Below are positions 1 to 10,274 of a DNA stretch of 64,000 bases, piece by piece. A program made the position numbers and the translations under genes. The DNA is taken from the NCBI RefSeq assembly GCF_023100725.1, contig NZ_CP095501.1, forward strand, positions 3,534,001 to 3,598,000. Reading direction: 5' to 3'. The notes under the pieces are model-generated. The model had not been told where the DNA came from. It worked only from the letters and a program-made list of their open reading frames with translations, and searched no databases. Each line of letters starts with the position of its first letter. Position 1 is the stretch's first letter. This DNA is from Arthrobacter antioxidans. GTDB lineage: Bacteria; Actinomycetota; Actinomycetes; Actinomycetales; Micrococcaceae.

Positions 1-1
1 C

Positions 2-892
2 CGATTCCGACCGGACCTGGTCGTCGTCGACCGCCATGCGTTCGGAGTGGACGGGGAACTGCGGCAGGCCCTGACCAACCTCCGGCGCGAACGTCCGTCC
101 TGCAAGGTGGTCCTCGGGCTGCGGGAGGTGCTCGACAGCCCCCACGCCATGAAGCGGGAGTGGGACAGGATGGGTGGAACCGACCCCCTCCGGTCGGTCT
201 TCGACCAGATCTGGGTGTACGGAGATCCCGCGATCCACGACCCCCTGAGGACAGGGGAGATCCCGGGGAGTCTCGCCCCCCTCGTCCGCTATACGGGCTA
301 TCTCGCCACGGGCAGGGTGTCCCGCGGCCGGTCCACCCCCGTGAATCGGCCGTACGTGCTGACCATGGCCGGCGGCGGATCGGACGGCCTCGCGCTGGTG
401 CTCGCAGCGGCCGGCGCCGAGGTCCCCGCGGGCTACGGGCATCTCGTCATCACCGGGCCCCAGATGCCGAAGGAGCACCGCCGCCTGGTCGAGCGGGCCG
501 CGAGAGCCGGCACATCGGTGGTCGCGAAAGTGCGCGACGCACTGTCCGAGATCGAGGGAGCCTCGGCGATCGTGTCGATGGGCGGGTACAACTCCGTCAG
601 CGAGGTCATGAGCACGTCCACTCCCGCGCTCATCGTCCCGCGGACCGAGCCCCGGATGGAGCAACTCATCCGGGCCTCGGCACTGGCCCGGCATGGCGTC
701 GTCGAGATGTGCCACCCCGATGACCTCTCCCCGGAACTCATCGCCGCCTGGTTCGCGCGCGCCGCAGGCACCCGCGTGGACCGCGCCGCGGTCGACCTGA
801 GCGGCGTCACCGCACTCGCACCCCTGGCTGCCGGGCTCCTCGCCGCCGGGGCGGACACCCAGGAGCGGAGGTGGGAACGTGCTGCTGTCTGA
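2..892 (+). CDS. MurG-like predicted glycosyltransferase, 5' end outside window
   Basis: The frame is open from the left edge, so the N-terminus is missing; a GTG at 47 is internal because coding-like sequence (PDLVVVDRHAFG) precedes it. About 296 residues remain. The C-terminal half holds the motif MGGYNSVSE followed by PALIVPRTEPRMEQLIRA, the nucleotide-sugar-binding signature of GT-B enzymes related to MurG (COG4671-type predicted glycosyltransferases). It would transfer a sugar from a nucleotide-sugar donor in the cytoplasm; the acceptor is unknown. Its end overlaps the next gene by 14 bases, so it heads or continues a tightly coupled operon with two further glycosyltransferases and an exporter. 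The family call is firm, the substrate unknown. Confidence 0.8.
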   Translation, partial: RFRPDLVVVDRHAFGVDGELRQALTNLRRERPSCKVVLGLREVLDSPHAMKREWDRMGGTDPLRSVFDQIWVYGDPAIHDPLRTGEIPGSLAPLVRYTGYLATGRVSRGRSTPVNRPYVLTMAGGGSDGLALVLAAAGAEVPAGYGHLVITGPQMPKEHRRLVERAARAGTSVVAKVRDALSEIEGASAIVSMGGYNSVSEVMSTSTPALIVPRTEPRMEQLIRASALARHGVVEMCHPDDLSPELIAAWFARAAGTRVDRAAVDLSGVTALAPLAAGLLAAGADTQERRWERAAV

Positions 893-2135
893 GCGATCCG
901 CCCCCTCGCGCACCGCCTATGTCCTGAAGATGTATCCGCGGTTCTCGGAGACCTTCATCGTGACCGAGATCCTTGCCCGGGAAGCACAGGGCGAGGACCT
1001 CCGCCTCTTCTCGTTGCGTCCGCCGATCGACCCCCGGTTCCATCCGGAGCTCGCGCGCGTCCAGGCCGGCGTGACGTACATACCGAAGCCCTCGAAGATC
1101 CTCGAAGCATGGAGCCTGCTCGGGGAGGGCCTGGCGACCGTCCCGGGGTTCGTGGAACGCTTCGCCCGCATGCTGCCCCGACTACTGGCCATGGACCCGA
1201 TCGAAGCCCACCAGGGTGTCGGGCTGGCGTCGGAGTTCGTCCGCCAGGGCATCACCCACGCGCACGCGCACTTCGGGTCGATGGCCGCCCGTGTCACGGC
1301 GATCGCCGCGGAACTCGTCGACATCCCCTTCTCCTTCACGGCCCACGCGAAGGACATCTTCCATGAGGAGGTGGACGCGGCGGTCCTGGTGGATCTCATG
1401 CGCCGGGCTCATCACGTGGTGACGGTCAGCGACTTCAACCACCGTTTCCTCGACCGGATCGCGGCCGGCGCAGACACCTCCGTGCACCGCGTCTACAACG
1501 GTCTGGAACTCAGCCGATTCCCCTACGAGGACCCGGCCCCACACGGGCCGGTACTGCGTGTCTGCGCCGTGGGACGACTGGTCGAGAAGAAGGGTTTCCC
1601 CCACCTGCTCGACGCCGTCGCCCGACTGAAAGCCGACGGCCTCGCCCTGGACGTCCGCATCGCGGGAGGCGGACCGCAGCACGAGGACCTCCTCGCGCAC
1701 GTGCGAGCGCTCGATCTCGCAGAGGACGTCACGCTGCTCGGCCCACGGACGCAGGACGAAGTCCTCGCCCTGCTGCGGTGGGCCGACGTCTTCGTGGCCC
1801 CGTGCGTCGTGGCCCCCGACGGCAACATGGACGGCCTGCCGACCGTGCTCCTCGAGGCCATGGCGACCGGCGTCCCGTGCATCGCGAGCGACGTCACCGG
1901 GATTCCGGAGGTCTTCGCCTCCGGCGACGGCGTCGCCACGGGCCTTCTGACCCGGGCCGGATCCACCACCGACCTCGTCGAAGCCCTCGCCCACTGTGCA
2001 TCCGCCGACCTGACCGGGATGACACGCGCGGCGCGCCATCTGATCGAGTCCGCCTTCGACTCGCGGCACCAGGCACGTCGCCTGCGCGAGCTGCAGGACG
2101 GACAGGGCGCCCTGAGCTGCTCGAGGGCATCATGA
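879..2135 (+). CDS. Glycosyltransferase family 4, WcaL-like
   Basis: A 418-residue GT-B glycosyltransferase starting at a GTG inside the end of the previous gene. The N-terminus (LKMYPRFSETFIVTEI) resembles WcaL/AmsK-type exopolysaccharide glycosyltransferases; SFTAHAKDIF lies in the acceptor domain. The C-terminal domain has VGRLVEKKGF and the GT4 block LLEAMATGVPCIASDVTGIP with the nucleotide-sugar-contacting glutamates. No signal peptide or membrane segment is evident, so it acts on the cytoplasmic side. Neighbours on both sides are also glycosyltransferases, overlapping by 14 and 4 bases, which suggests successive sugar additions to one acceptor. The donor and acceptor cannot be told from sequence. 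Confidence 0.88.
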   Translation: MLLSERSAPSRTAYVLKMYPRFSETFIVTEILAREAQGEDLRLFSLRPPIDPRFHPELARVQAGVTYIPKPSKILEAWSLLGEGLATVPGFVERFARMLPRLLAMDPIEAHQGVGLASEFVRQGITHAHAHFGSMAARVTAIAAELVDIPFSFTAHAKDIFHEEVDAAVLVDLMRRAHHVVTVSDFNHRFLDRIAAGADTSVHRVYNGLELSRFPYEDPAPHGPVLRVCAVGRLVEKKGFPHLLDAVARLKADGLALDVRIAGGGPQHEDLLAHVRALDLAEDVTLLGPRTQDEVLALLRWADVFVAPCVVAPDGNMDGLPTVLLEAMATGVPCIASDVTGIPEVFASGDGVATGLLTRAGSTTDLVEALAHCASADLTGMTRAARHLIESAFDSRHQARRLRELQDGQGALSCSRAS

Positions 2136-3262
2136 GGCATGTCGGCTATGTGTGCGTGGACCCCGGCATCCCGGTGTTCGGCTCGAAGGGGGCCTCCGTC
2201 CATGTGCAGGAGATCATCCGGAGTTGGCGTGCCCGCGGCGCCGACGTCACCGTCTACTGCACCAGGATCGGCGACTCCGTCCCCGGTGATCTTGCCGGCG
2301 TCCGGGTGGTCACCCATCCCATTCCCCGCGGCACCGGCCCGGAGCGTGAACGGTCGCAGCAGGACGCCGCCGCCGCCCTGGCTGCGCAGGCCGTGGAGGA
2401 CGGCGTCACGGCGGTCTACGAACGGTACTCCCTGTTCAGCGACGCGCTCGCCCGGATCACGGGCGCTCTGTCCGTTCCCGGCATCCTCGAGGTGAACGCA
2501 CCACTCATCGATGAGCAGCGGACCCACCGCGCACTGCACGACGAGGGGTCGGCACTGCGTGCTCTCGGCATCCAGCTCTCAGCGGCGACCGTCATCGCGT
2601 GCGTGTCCGATCCCGTCGCGGCCTGGGTCGCCGGACACGCATCCTCCGGTGCCCTGTCCAGGATCGTCACCGCACCGAACGGGGTGAACGTGCAGCGCAT
2701 CGCGCCCACCCCGGAATCCGACGGCACCCCGATCGTCGTCTTCGTCGGCACCCTCAAGCCGTGGCACGGGGTCAGCGACCTCATCGAGGCGATGGCGCTG
2801 TCCGACGGTTCCTGGAAGCTGCGGATCATCGGGGACGGCCCCGAAGCAGCGAACCTGCGCACACTGGCCGGCGCGAGAGGTGTGGACGCCGATTTCACCG
2901 GGGCCCTGACCCCCGCGGAGGTGCCCCGGGCCCTTGCCGGTTGCGCGATCGCGGTGGCCCCCTACCCCCGGACCGAGCGGGAGGAGGAACAGTACTTCTC
3001 CCCGCTGAAGATCTACGAGTACTGCGCCGCCGGGTTACCGGTCGTGGCATCGGCGGTCGGGCAGGTTCCGGACATCATCGACCACGGAGTGACAGGCCTC
3101 CTCGTCGACCCCTCACACCCCGCGGCGCTGGCAACCGCCCTGGACGAACTGGCAGGGGCCCCCCTCGCACGCCGCGCCATGTCACGGGCCGCCCGCCGTT
3201 TCGCGGAGGACCACAGCTGGGACGCCGTCCTCGATGCCATCCTGGAAGGGGCCACGCTGTGA
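2132..3262 (+). CDS. Glycosyltransferase family 4
   Basis: A 376-residue GT4 enzyme. The start is the ATG at 2132, whose ATGA overlaps the upstream stop and is preceded by GAGGG; the frame is open further upstream but the N-terminal fold (RHVGYVCVDPGIPVFG, then GASVHVQEIIRSW) begins here. The C-terminal domain shows VVFVGTLKPWHGVSDLIEAM and SPLKIYEYCAAGLPVVASA, the GT4 donor-binding elements. It is the third glycosyltransferase of the operon and overlaps the ABC exporter gene by 4 bases, so it is probably co-translated with it. Likely role: extending a saccharide that the exporter then moves; substrate unknown. Confidence 0.88.
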   Translation: MRHVGYVCVDPGIPVFGSKGASVHVQEIIRSWRARGADVTVYCTRIGDSVPGDLAGVRVVTHPIPRGTGPERERSQQDAAAALAAQAVEDGVTAVYERYSLFSDALARITGALSVPGILEVNAPLIDEQRTHRALHDEGSALRALGIQLSAATVIACVSDPVAAWVAGHASSGALSRIVTAPNGVNVQRIAPTPESDGTPIVVFVGTLKPWHGVSDLIEAMALSDGSWKLRIIGDGPEAANLRTLAGARGVDADFTGALTPAEVPRALAGCAIAVAPYPRTEREEEQYFSPLKIYEYCAAGLPVVASAVGQVPDIIDHGVTGLLVDPSHPAALATALDELAGAPLARRAMSRAARRFAEDHSWDAVLDAILEGATL

Positions 3263-5103
3263 GCAGGCCGACCATCCCCGGTCCTCCACCGTCCACGCCA
3301 CCGGCGAATCCGCTGCGGAGGACCCTGCGCATGGTGCGGCCGCACCTCGGCCGGCACAGGAAGCTCATGGCCGGTGGCGTCACGGCGCTCCTGCTGGAGG
3401 TCGCGTTCCGCGTCCTGGAACCCTGGCCCGTGAAATTCGTGATCGACGCCGTGACGAGGAGCCTCGGTGCCGACTTCTCCGGTGGCGGGCCCACGGCATC
3501 CCCCGGCCTGCTGATGCTGTGCGGAGCCGCGCTGGTGGCGATCATCGGGTTCCGCGCCCTGTTCAACTTCCTCGCGACCATCGCCTTCGCCCTCGCCGGT
3601 TCCCGCGTGGCCACCGACCTGCGATCCCGTGTCTTCGCGCACGTCCAGTCGCTGTCGCTCTCCTACCACGCCTCGTCCCGCACGGGCGACATGGTCCAGC
3701 GCCTCATCGGTGATGTGGGGAAGCTCCAGGAGGTCGCGGTCAGTGCCGGCCTGCCCCTGATCGCGAACTGCATCACCCTCGTGGCCATGGCCGGCGTGAT
3801 GTTCTGGCTGGATCCCCTCCTCGCCCTCGTCGTCGTCGTCGCGTCGGCGGCGTTCCTCGTGCTGTCGAGGCTGAGCACAGGGAAGATCACCGTCGCAGCG
3901 CGCCGCACCCGGAAGGGCGAGGGCGCCCTGGCGAACACCGCGCAGGAGAGCCTGGGCGCCATCCGCGTGGTCCAGACGTATGGTCTCGAGCAGACGCTGG
4001 CACGCCAGTTCGGGACCAACAACGAGAAGACGCTGCGCGAAGGCGTGCTGGCCCGGCGTCTGGCCGCGGCCCTCGAGCGTCGCACCGATGTCATCGTCGG
4101 CATCGCGACCGCCCTCGTCCTCACGGGAGGCGGCTGGCGTGTGGTGCAGGGCGCCATGACACCGGGCGACCTCGTGCTGTTCCTCATGTACCTGAAGACG
4201 GCGATGAAGCCCCTGCGGGACCTCGCGAAGTACACCGGCCGCATTGCCCGCGCGACCGCTTCGGGCGAGCGGGTCGCAGATCTGCTCGACGAGCCGGTCG
4301 ACATCGAGGACACCCCTCACGCGATGCCCCTGTCCCAGGTGTGGGGTGACCTCGAGCTGCGGGGCGTGACGGCAGGGTACACGCCCGGCAAGCCCGTGCT
4401 GAAGGATGTGGACCTGACGTTCATGGGTCACCGCCGCACGGCCGTGGTCGGCCCGTCGGGCTCGGGGAAGTCGACACTCGCCTCCCTCGCGGTACGGATG
4501 ATGGACCCGCTGGCCGGCAGCGTCCACCTGGATGGGAAGGACCTCCGGCACGTGACCCTCGAATCACTCCGCTCCCGGGTCAGCCTGGTGCTGCAGGACG
4601 CCGTCCTCTTCACGGGCACCATCCGGGAGAACATCCGCTACGGCCGCATCGACGCTTCGGACGAGGAAGTGGAGTACGCGGCGAAGCTCGCCAACGTGCA
4701 CGGTTTCGTCGCGCACTTCCCCGACGGGTATGACACGACGGTGGGTGAGCGGGGCGGGACGCTCTCCGGCGGCCAGCGCCAGCGGATAGCGATCGCGCGG
4801 GCGCTGCTGCGCGATGCACCGCTCGTGATTCTCGACGAGGTCACCACCGGCCTCGACAAGGACTCGCGCATGGAGGTCCTGAAAGGGCTGGACCTGCTCT
4901 CGCGGCATCGCACCACGATCACCATCACCCACGAACCCGCCGTCGCGCTGACGCACGATTGGATCATCTGGCTCGAGGACGGGACCGTCCGCTTCGAAGG
5001 ATCCCCTGCGGACATCAGGGAGCACCCCGTCTACGGCGCGTGGGCCACGGAAGCGGACGACGATGCCAGGGACCTGTCGGCCAACGGCAGGCGGCAGCCA
5101 TGA
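3259..5103 (+). CDS. ABC exporter, fused permease-ATPase (MsbA/LmrA type)
   Basis: A 614-residue half-transporter. It starts at a GTG overlapping the previous stop (GTGA); sequence upstream in the same frame lacks exporter character. Residues ~40-310 form a six-helix type-1 exporter domain; the ATPase domain has Walker A GPSGSGKST (398-406), Q-loop LVLQD, signature LSGGQRQR (502-509) and Walker B ILDE (E527) followed by a D-loop-like TTGLD. It would work as a homodimer in the membrane, exporting a lipid or glycan product. Placement between glycosyltransferase and kinase-like genes suggests the cargo is the glycoconjugate made by its neighbours; drug export is the alternative. Confidence 0.9.
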   Translation: MSRPTIPGPPPSTPPANPLRRTLRMVRPHLGRHRKLMAGGVTALLLEVAFRVLEPWPVKFVIDAVTRSLGADFSGGGPTASPGLLMLCGAALVAIIGFRALFNFLATIAFALAGSRVATDLRSRVFAHVQSLSLSYHASSRTGDMVQRLIGDVGKLQEVAVSAGLPLIANCITLVAMAGVMFWLDPLLALVVVVASAAFLVLSRLSTGKITVAARRTRKGEGALANTAQESLGAIRVVQTYGLEQTLARQFGTNNEKTLREGVLARRLAAALERRTDVIVGIATALVLTGGGWRVVQGAMTPGDLVLFLMYLKTAMKPLRDLAKYTGRIARATASGERVADLLDEPVDIEDTPHAMPLSQVWGDLELRGVTAGYTPGKPVLKDVDLTFMGHRRTAVVGPSGSGKSTLASLAVRMMDPLAGSVHLDGKDLRHVTLESLRSRVSLVLQDAVLFTGTIRENIRYGRIDASDEEVEYAAKLANVHGFVAHFPDGYDTTVGERGGTLSGGQRQRIAIARALLRDAPLVILDEVTTGLDKDSRMEVLKGLDLLSRHRTTITITHEPAVALTHDWIIWLEDGTVRFEGSPADIREHPVYGAWATEADDDARDLSANGRRQP

Positions 5104-6311
5104 ACGCCGCCTGCATCGACCCGGCGCTGCCGGTGCTGCCGACGCTCTTCGACCCGGCCGAGCTGTCCACCCTGTTCTCACGACCGGTGCGCGCCGACCG
5201 GCTACGTCACAAGCGGGGCGTCTCCGCCGTCGCACGCCTTCGGACCCTCCCCCCACGCCAGGACCCGACGTCCGGCGCCACGCCGGCACGCGCCGCGGAT
5301 ACGGCCCCACGATGGCTGGCCACCTACGCCCCGCACCACGCGCCCAAGTTGGGCAGGACGCTCGCGCGGGCGGCACGACACGGATACGACCTCGACGTGA
5401 TCGACCTGCCCGGACGGCAGACGCTCGTCGCCGGCCCCATCGGCCTGGACATGAAGCTGTACGACACCCTCCGGGCCTTCGACGGGCACCACGGCCCCAC
5501 CCTCGAGCCGGACGCGGTGCTCAACTACAACCCGCACCGCCGCGTGGTCTTCCGGATCGGGACAGCCGGCGGCGCCGTCGTCTGCAAGGCGGGGCGCACC
5601 GATCCCTCGGAGACAGCGTTCCTCGCCGATCTCGCGGCCCGCGGCGTCCCGGTCCTGCAGCGGATCCTCCCCCCTGACGTGCCAGAGGCCGGCACGCTGC
5701 GCTACTACCCGTGGTTCGGGCAGGGGGATCTCCAACAGGCGGCCGGGAGGGATGACCACGACGCCGCCCGCTCCGCGCACTCCGCCGGCGCCGCCCTCGC
5801 ACTCCTGCATGCACAGCCCACCCACCTCGCCCCAGGGCCGGGAAAGGATCCGCTCCACACACTGGGCACCCTGAGCGAACGGAACCTGCACCTGGCGCCG
5901 GGAAGCCAGGCGCGGCTGGAGAGGATCCACGCCGCACTCGTGCGACGCCTGAGCGACGACGACCGCACCGTCCTCGTCCATGGCGACTTCTCCGCTGATC
6001 AGGTGCTCGTGGACGCCTCGCACGTGCTGCTCGCCGATTTCGACCGGGTGACCACGGCGCCGCCCGGCATGGATCTGGGCTCGTTCCTGGCCGTCGACCT
6101 GCTGCAGGAACGCGCGTCGGGCCGCAGTCTTCGCGGGCACCTCCTCGAGGGCTACGAGGACGCCGGTGGGCGGATCGACGACGGGACCGTGCTCGCCTGG
6201 ACCGCCGTGCATCTCCTGGATCGCCTCAATGAGCCCTTCAGGTCCTGTTCGCCCTCCTGGCGTGACGACACCGAGGAGCGGCTCGAGATGCTCGCCGCCC
6301 TGGTCGCGTGA
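5100..6311 (+). CDS. APH/choline-kinase-fold phosphotransferase
   Basis: A 403-residue protein starting at an ATG that overlaps the exporter stop (ATGA). The C-terminal half is an aminoglycoside-phosphotransferase/maltokinase-like kinase: catalytic loop VHGDFSADQVL (H294) and metal-binding LADFDR (D313), followed by MDLGSFLAVDLL typical of the fold. The usual Asn of the catalytic loop is replaced by Gln (HGDxxxxQ). About 100 N-terminal residues have no recognised domain. Two such proteins in tandem behind glycosyltransferases and an exporter make antibiotic resistance unlikely; phosphorylation of a sugar or a glycoconjugate is more plausible. Substrate unknown. Confidence 0.75.
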   Translation: MNAACIDPALPVLPTLFDPAELSTLFSRPVRADRLRHKRGVSAVARLRTLPPRQDPTSGATPARAADTAPRWLATYAPHHAPKLGRTLARAARHGYDLDVIDLPGRQTLVAGPIGLDMKLYDTLRAFDGHHGPTLEPDAVLNYNPHRRVVFRIGTAGGAVVCKAGRTDPSETAFLADLAARGVPVLQRILPPDVPEAGTLRYYPWFGQGDLQQAAGRDDHDAARSAHSAGAALALLHAQPTHLAPGPGKDPLHTLGTLSERNLHLAPGSQARLERIHAALVRRLSDDDRTVLVHGDFSADQVLVDASHVLLADFDRVTTAPPGMDLGSFLAVDLLQERASGRSLRGHLLEGYEDAGGRIDDGTVLAWTAVHLLDRLNEPFRSCSPSWRDDTEERLEMLAALVA

Positions 6312-7366
6312 TGCTCGTCCCCGACAGCGTCCTGGACAACGAGGGCACCCGGCTCACCATCCGTCGGGCCTGGCCGCACGACGACGGTCGGCTCACCATC
6401 GAAGCCGTCGACGAGGCCACGGGGCGGCTCCGGGCAGGACACCTCGATGCGGATGGCACGGTGACGGTGACGGCCTTCGGGAAGGACCCCGCCCTGGCAG
6501 GCCTCCCGGCAGCTGCCGATACCGGCGAGCTCCTGGTGCACCGCTTCGCCAGGAGGGCCGTCGTGAGGACGGACAGCGGGTACCTCAAGGTGCTGCCGAC
6601 CCGGAAGGCCGCCCGGGTGGTCGCGGCTCACGCCACGGCCGCCGAGCTCGTCGCAGGCGCAGGCATCGCCACGCCCCACGTCACCTCCGTCGACGGCGGG
6701 ACGCTCACCCTGTCCACGGTGCCGGGGACCAGCCTCTACGACCTCGGCCTCCCACGGGCGGGTGCCGGTGGCGAGGACACGGCGACGATCGACCACGCCT
6801 GGTCCGTCTGGGCCGACCGCTGGCCGGTCTTCGCCGCAGCCCCGGGTGGTGACACCGCTCGTCTGCCCTCCTACATGCCGGAGGACGAAGCCCGGACCCT
6901 CACCGCCTGGATGGACCGCTGCCTCGATTTCGGGGCTTCACCGGTCCCGGACACGGCCCTGCGTTCAGCAGTTCACACTGCGGCCGGCCATCTTCTGCAC
7001 GGCACGATGCAGACACCCGTCCTGTCCCACCGCGACCTCCATGACAAGCAGGTGCTCATCTCCGGCGGAGACACCGGCCACGGGGCTTTCGGGCTGATCG
7101 ACTGTGACACGCTCGCCCTTGCCGAGCCCGCGCTCGATCTGGCGAATCTCCTGGTGCATCTGTCCTTCCGTGAGGCGCAGGGCCTCCTCAGCGCCTCACG
7201 GCGGGCCGCCGGGGAACGGGCGATTCTCACGGTGGCGGAGGAACTCCTGGTACCCGACGAGCGACTGCACGCCTACGCGCTGTCCACGAAACTGCGACTC
7301 GCCTGCATCTACGCCTTCCGCCCGCGCTGGCGGCAGCTGACGAAGGACTGGTTCCACGACGCCTGA
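6308..7366 (+). CDS. Second APH-fold phosphotransferase
   Basis: A 352-residue kinase-fold protein; the start is either GTG 6308, overlapping the upstream stop, or the adjacent ATG 6311. The catalytic loop reads LSHRDLHDKQVL (H241), the metal site LIDCDTLAL, then EPALDLANLLVHL, all standard for the APH family. Again a Gln replaces the common Asn, the same substitution as in the preceding gene, which fits a specialised pair. It is the last gene of the operon; the next genes are on the other strand. Likely a small-molecule or sugar kinase acting in the same pathway as its neighbour; one of the two could be a non-catalytic partner. Confidence 0.72.
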   Translation: MMLVPDSVLDNEGTRLTIRRAWPHDDGRLTIEAVDEATGRLRAGHLDADGTVTVTAFGKDPALAGLPAAADTGELLVHRFARRAVVRTDSGYLKVLPTRKAARVVAAHATAAELVAGAGIATPHVTSVDGGTLTLSTVPGTSLYDLGLPRAGAGGEDTATIDHAWSVWADRWPVFAAAPGGDTARLPSYMPEDEARTLTAWMDRCLDFGASPVPDTALRSAVHTAAGHLLHGTMQTPVLSHRDLHDKQVLISGGDTGHGAFGLIDCDTLALAEPALDLANLLVHLSFREAQGLLSASRRAAGERAILTVAEELLVPDERLHAYALSTKLRLACIYAFRPRWRQLTKDWFHDA

Positions 7367-7406
7367 TGCCGGCCGGGCGAGGTCGGTGCGCGGCAGAAGC
7401 GTCCCG

Positions 7407-8084
7407 CTAGGGCTGGGAACGATCGGCGACCAGCCGGTACCCCATGCCGCGGACTGTCGCGAACCGCTCCGCTCCGAGCTTGTTGCGCAGGTACCTCACA
7501 TATACGTCGACCACGTTGGAGCCGGGGTCGAAGTCGTACCCCCAGACCCGGGACAGCAGCTGCTCACGGCTGAGCACCTGGCCGGGATTGCGCAGGAACG
7601 CCTCGGTCAGGGCGAATTCCCGGGCGGACAGATCCACCTCCCGGCCATCGATCAGGGCACGGCGGGTGCGGAGGTCCAACTGGAGGCCGTCCTGCGAGAG
7701 GACGGAACTCTCCGTCCGGGACGGATCCGGGCGCAGGCGCAGCCGGACGCGCGCCAGCAGCTCTTCGAAGCGGAAAGGCTTGGTCATGTAGTCGTCGGCG
7801 CCACCCTCGAGCCCGGCCACGGTGGCGTCGGTGGTGTTGCGCGCGGAGAGGATGATGACGGGGGTGTCGTTGCGGGCCTCCCGGAGTCTCCGGAGCACCG
7901 TGAAACCGTCCTGGTCCGGCAGGCCGAGGTCGAGGATGACGAGCTCGAAGTCCCCGCTCTGCGCCAGGTGATAGCCGTCCCGTCCGTTGACCGCGCTGGT
8001 CGGCACGTAGCCCGCCGCCCGGAGCCCCTTCGCGATGAAGGCGCTGATGCGCTCCTCGTCCTCAACGATCAAGATCTGGGTCAC
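7407..8084 (-). CDS. OmpR-family response regulator
   Basis: A 225-residue regulator with an N-terminal receiver domain (acidic pocket VEDEE, phosphoacceptor D52 in LDLGLPDQDG, conserved Lys in MTKPFRFEEL) and a C-terminal winged helix (DLSAREFAL, then VWGYDFDPGSNVVDVYVRYLR). Its ATG overlaps the stop of the sensor kinase gene by 4 bases, so the two are cotranslated. It should bind DNA as a phosphorylated dimer under control of the kinase just upstream. Targets are not evident; the membrane protein that opens the operon is one candidate. Confidence 0.95.
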   Translation of the reverse strand: MTQILIVEDEERISAFIAKGLRAAGYVPTSAVNGRDGYHLAQSGDFELVILDLGLPDQDGFTVLRRLREARNDTPVIILSARNTTDATVAGLEGGADDYMTKPFRFEELLARVRLRLRPDPSRTESSVLSQDGLQLDLRTRRALIDGREVDLSAREFALTEAFLRNPGQVLSREQLLSRVWGYDFDPGSNVVDVYVRYLRNKLGAERFATVRGMGYRLVADRSQP

Positions 8085-9677
8085 GGTTCCTCTTTCGTGG
8101 CGGGGGAAGAATGCTCGCGGGCTACTGCAGCGGACGGGTTCCGGCGGGTCGCAGCCGGAACGTCGAGGGTGAAGGTGGATCCTCTGCCCGGCGCGGACAG
8201 GACACTGACGCGGCCTCCGTGGGCCTGGGCGATCGCCTCGACGATGGACAACCCGAGTCCCGCACCCTCTGCCCGCCTGCCTTCGGAGCCGCGTTCGAAG
8301 CGGCCGAAGATACGCTGCTGGTCGGCGGCACTGATGCCGACGCCCTCATCACGGACCCACATGCTGAGACGGTCACCGTCCAGCCTGGAGCCGACGGCGA
8401 TGGTCGAACCGTCCGCGGAGAACTTCACGGCGTTCGCGGCGAGTTGAAGCAACGCCTGCGTGACCCGCCGGGCATCGAGCGGAACCTCCCCCTCGGCCCG
8501 TGAGTCGACGATCCATCGTCGGTGACCCAGTCCGCGCGCCTTGTCGAGGATGTCGTCCGTCAGGCGATCGACGGCGGTCGGTTTCGGGCGCACGAAATCG
8601 GGGCGGGCACTCCCGGCCAGGGTGACCAGGTCGTCGACGAGCAGACGCATGCGTTCCAGCTCGTCGAGGGCCACGGCCCGCACGGCGTCGACATCCTGCC
8701 GATCGGTGGGATCCTGCAGCTCGAGGTGCCCCTGGATGATGGTGATCGGGGTGCGCAGCTCATGACCGACGTCGTCGAGCAGTTGTCGCTGCGACGTGAA
8801 GGACTTCTCGAGGCGGTCGAGCATCGCGTTGAAGGTCCGCGTCAGATCGGACAGGTCGTCATTCCCGGTGACGAGGATCCGTTGGGAGAGGTCACTGTCA
8901 TTGATGGTCCGGGCGGTGTCCCGGAGGCGCCGCACCGGGTGCAACAGGTTGCCGATGAGCAGCCAGCCGACCGCGCCGATGAGCAGCAGCGCACCGAGGC
9001 TGATCAGGGCGAAAGTGGTGAACGTCCGGTTCAGTTCCGCTCGTTCCGCATCGATGTCGTAGGCGAGGACGAAGGCGGTGGGCTCCGTGTCCTCGCTCAG
9101 CATGACCGGCACGACGATGGTGCGATAGGTGGCTCTGGTGGTTTCGATCGTCGTGATCGCGACGTCGTCCGCCGGCGAGCGTTCCGCAGCGGCGGCCACC
9201 AGCTCGGGGTCGTCCTCGAGGCGCAGGGACACGGCATCGTTGGCGAGGAGAACCGCACTGCTGTCGCGGACGCCCATCATGCCTTCGTTCGGGGAAGGAA
9301 GTGTGCGCTGCATGACGAGGTAGACGAGGGTCTCGGCCGTGACGAACGGCGACCGGGTGGCGGGATCGATGCCTGTCGCCAGGAGGGTCTCGAACTCCCC
9401 GAAACTGCGTTCCAGTGAATCGTCGATGTCGGCGTTGAGCGTTGCCCGTTGCAGTCCGTACGCCGTGGTCCCTGCGAACAGGAGACCCAGGGCGGACAGG
9501 GCGAGAAGTGCACTCAGCACGCGCGAACGGACCGACCAGCGACGCGTCGCACTGCTGAAGTCGCGGCTGATCCGACCCAGCCTGCCCCTGGCCTGCGCCG
9601 TCGGGGTGGACCGGGGTGGAGGTGGGCGGCGCACCCTGTGCCCGAGGGCAGGCACTGCGGGCAGAGGCCGCGTCTTC

Positions 9678-9688
<11 letters not shown>
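8081..9688 (-). CDS. Membrane sensor histidine kinase
   Basis: A 535-residue sensor kinase. The frame is open to 10033 but that part is an arginine/proline-rich shadow of the upstream gene, so the start is set at the ATG at 9688, overlapping the upstream stop by 11 bases. Order: cytoplasmic N-terminus, TM1 (LSALLALSALGLLFAGTTA), ~130-residue extracellular sensor, TM2 (ISLGALLLIGAVGWLLIGNL), HAMP, H-box DDVGHELRTP with phospho-acceptor H309, N-box LQLAANAVKF, and the G-boxes ADQQRIFGRFERGSEG and GLGLSIV. It phosphorylates the response regulator encoded next. The signal is unknown; the neighbouring acidic-tailed protein may affect sensing. Confidence 0.92.
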
Positions 9689-10124
<436 letters not shown>

Positions 10125-10274
10125 GGGTCAAGTATCACGCCGCTTCGTGAGACCAAGATGAGAAGGAGCCCTCGAGCAGGACCGTCCCGACCCACGACCG
10201 CTTCTGCGGTGAGTGGGGATGCGTGGTCACAGCGCGTGCTCGCTCTCGTTGTCCGGGTCCTGGGCGCCGCGTCC

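Noticed and set aside
5100..7366. Aminoglycoside resistance genes
   Set aside because: The kinase fold is shared, but the operon context (glycosyltransferases, exporter) and tandem arrangement argue against drug resistance.
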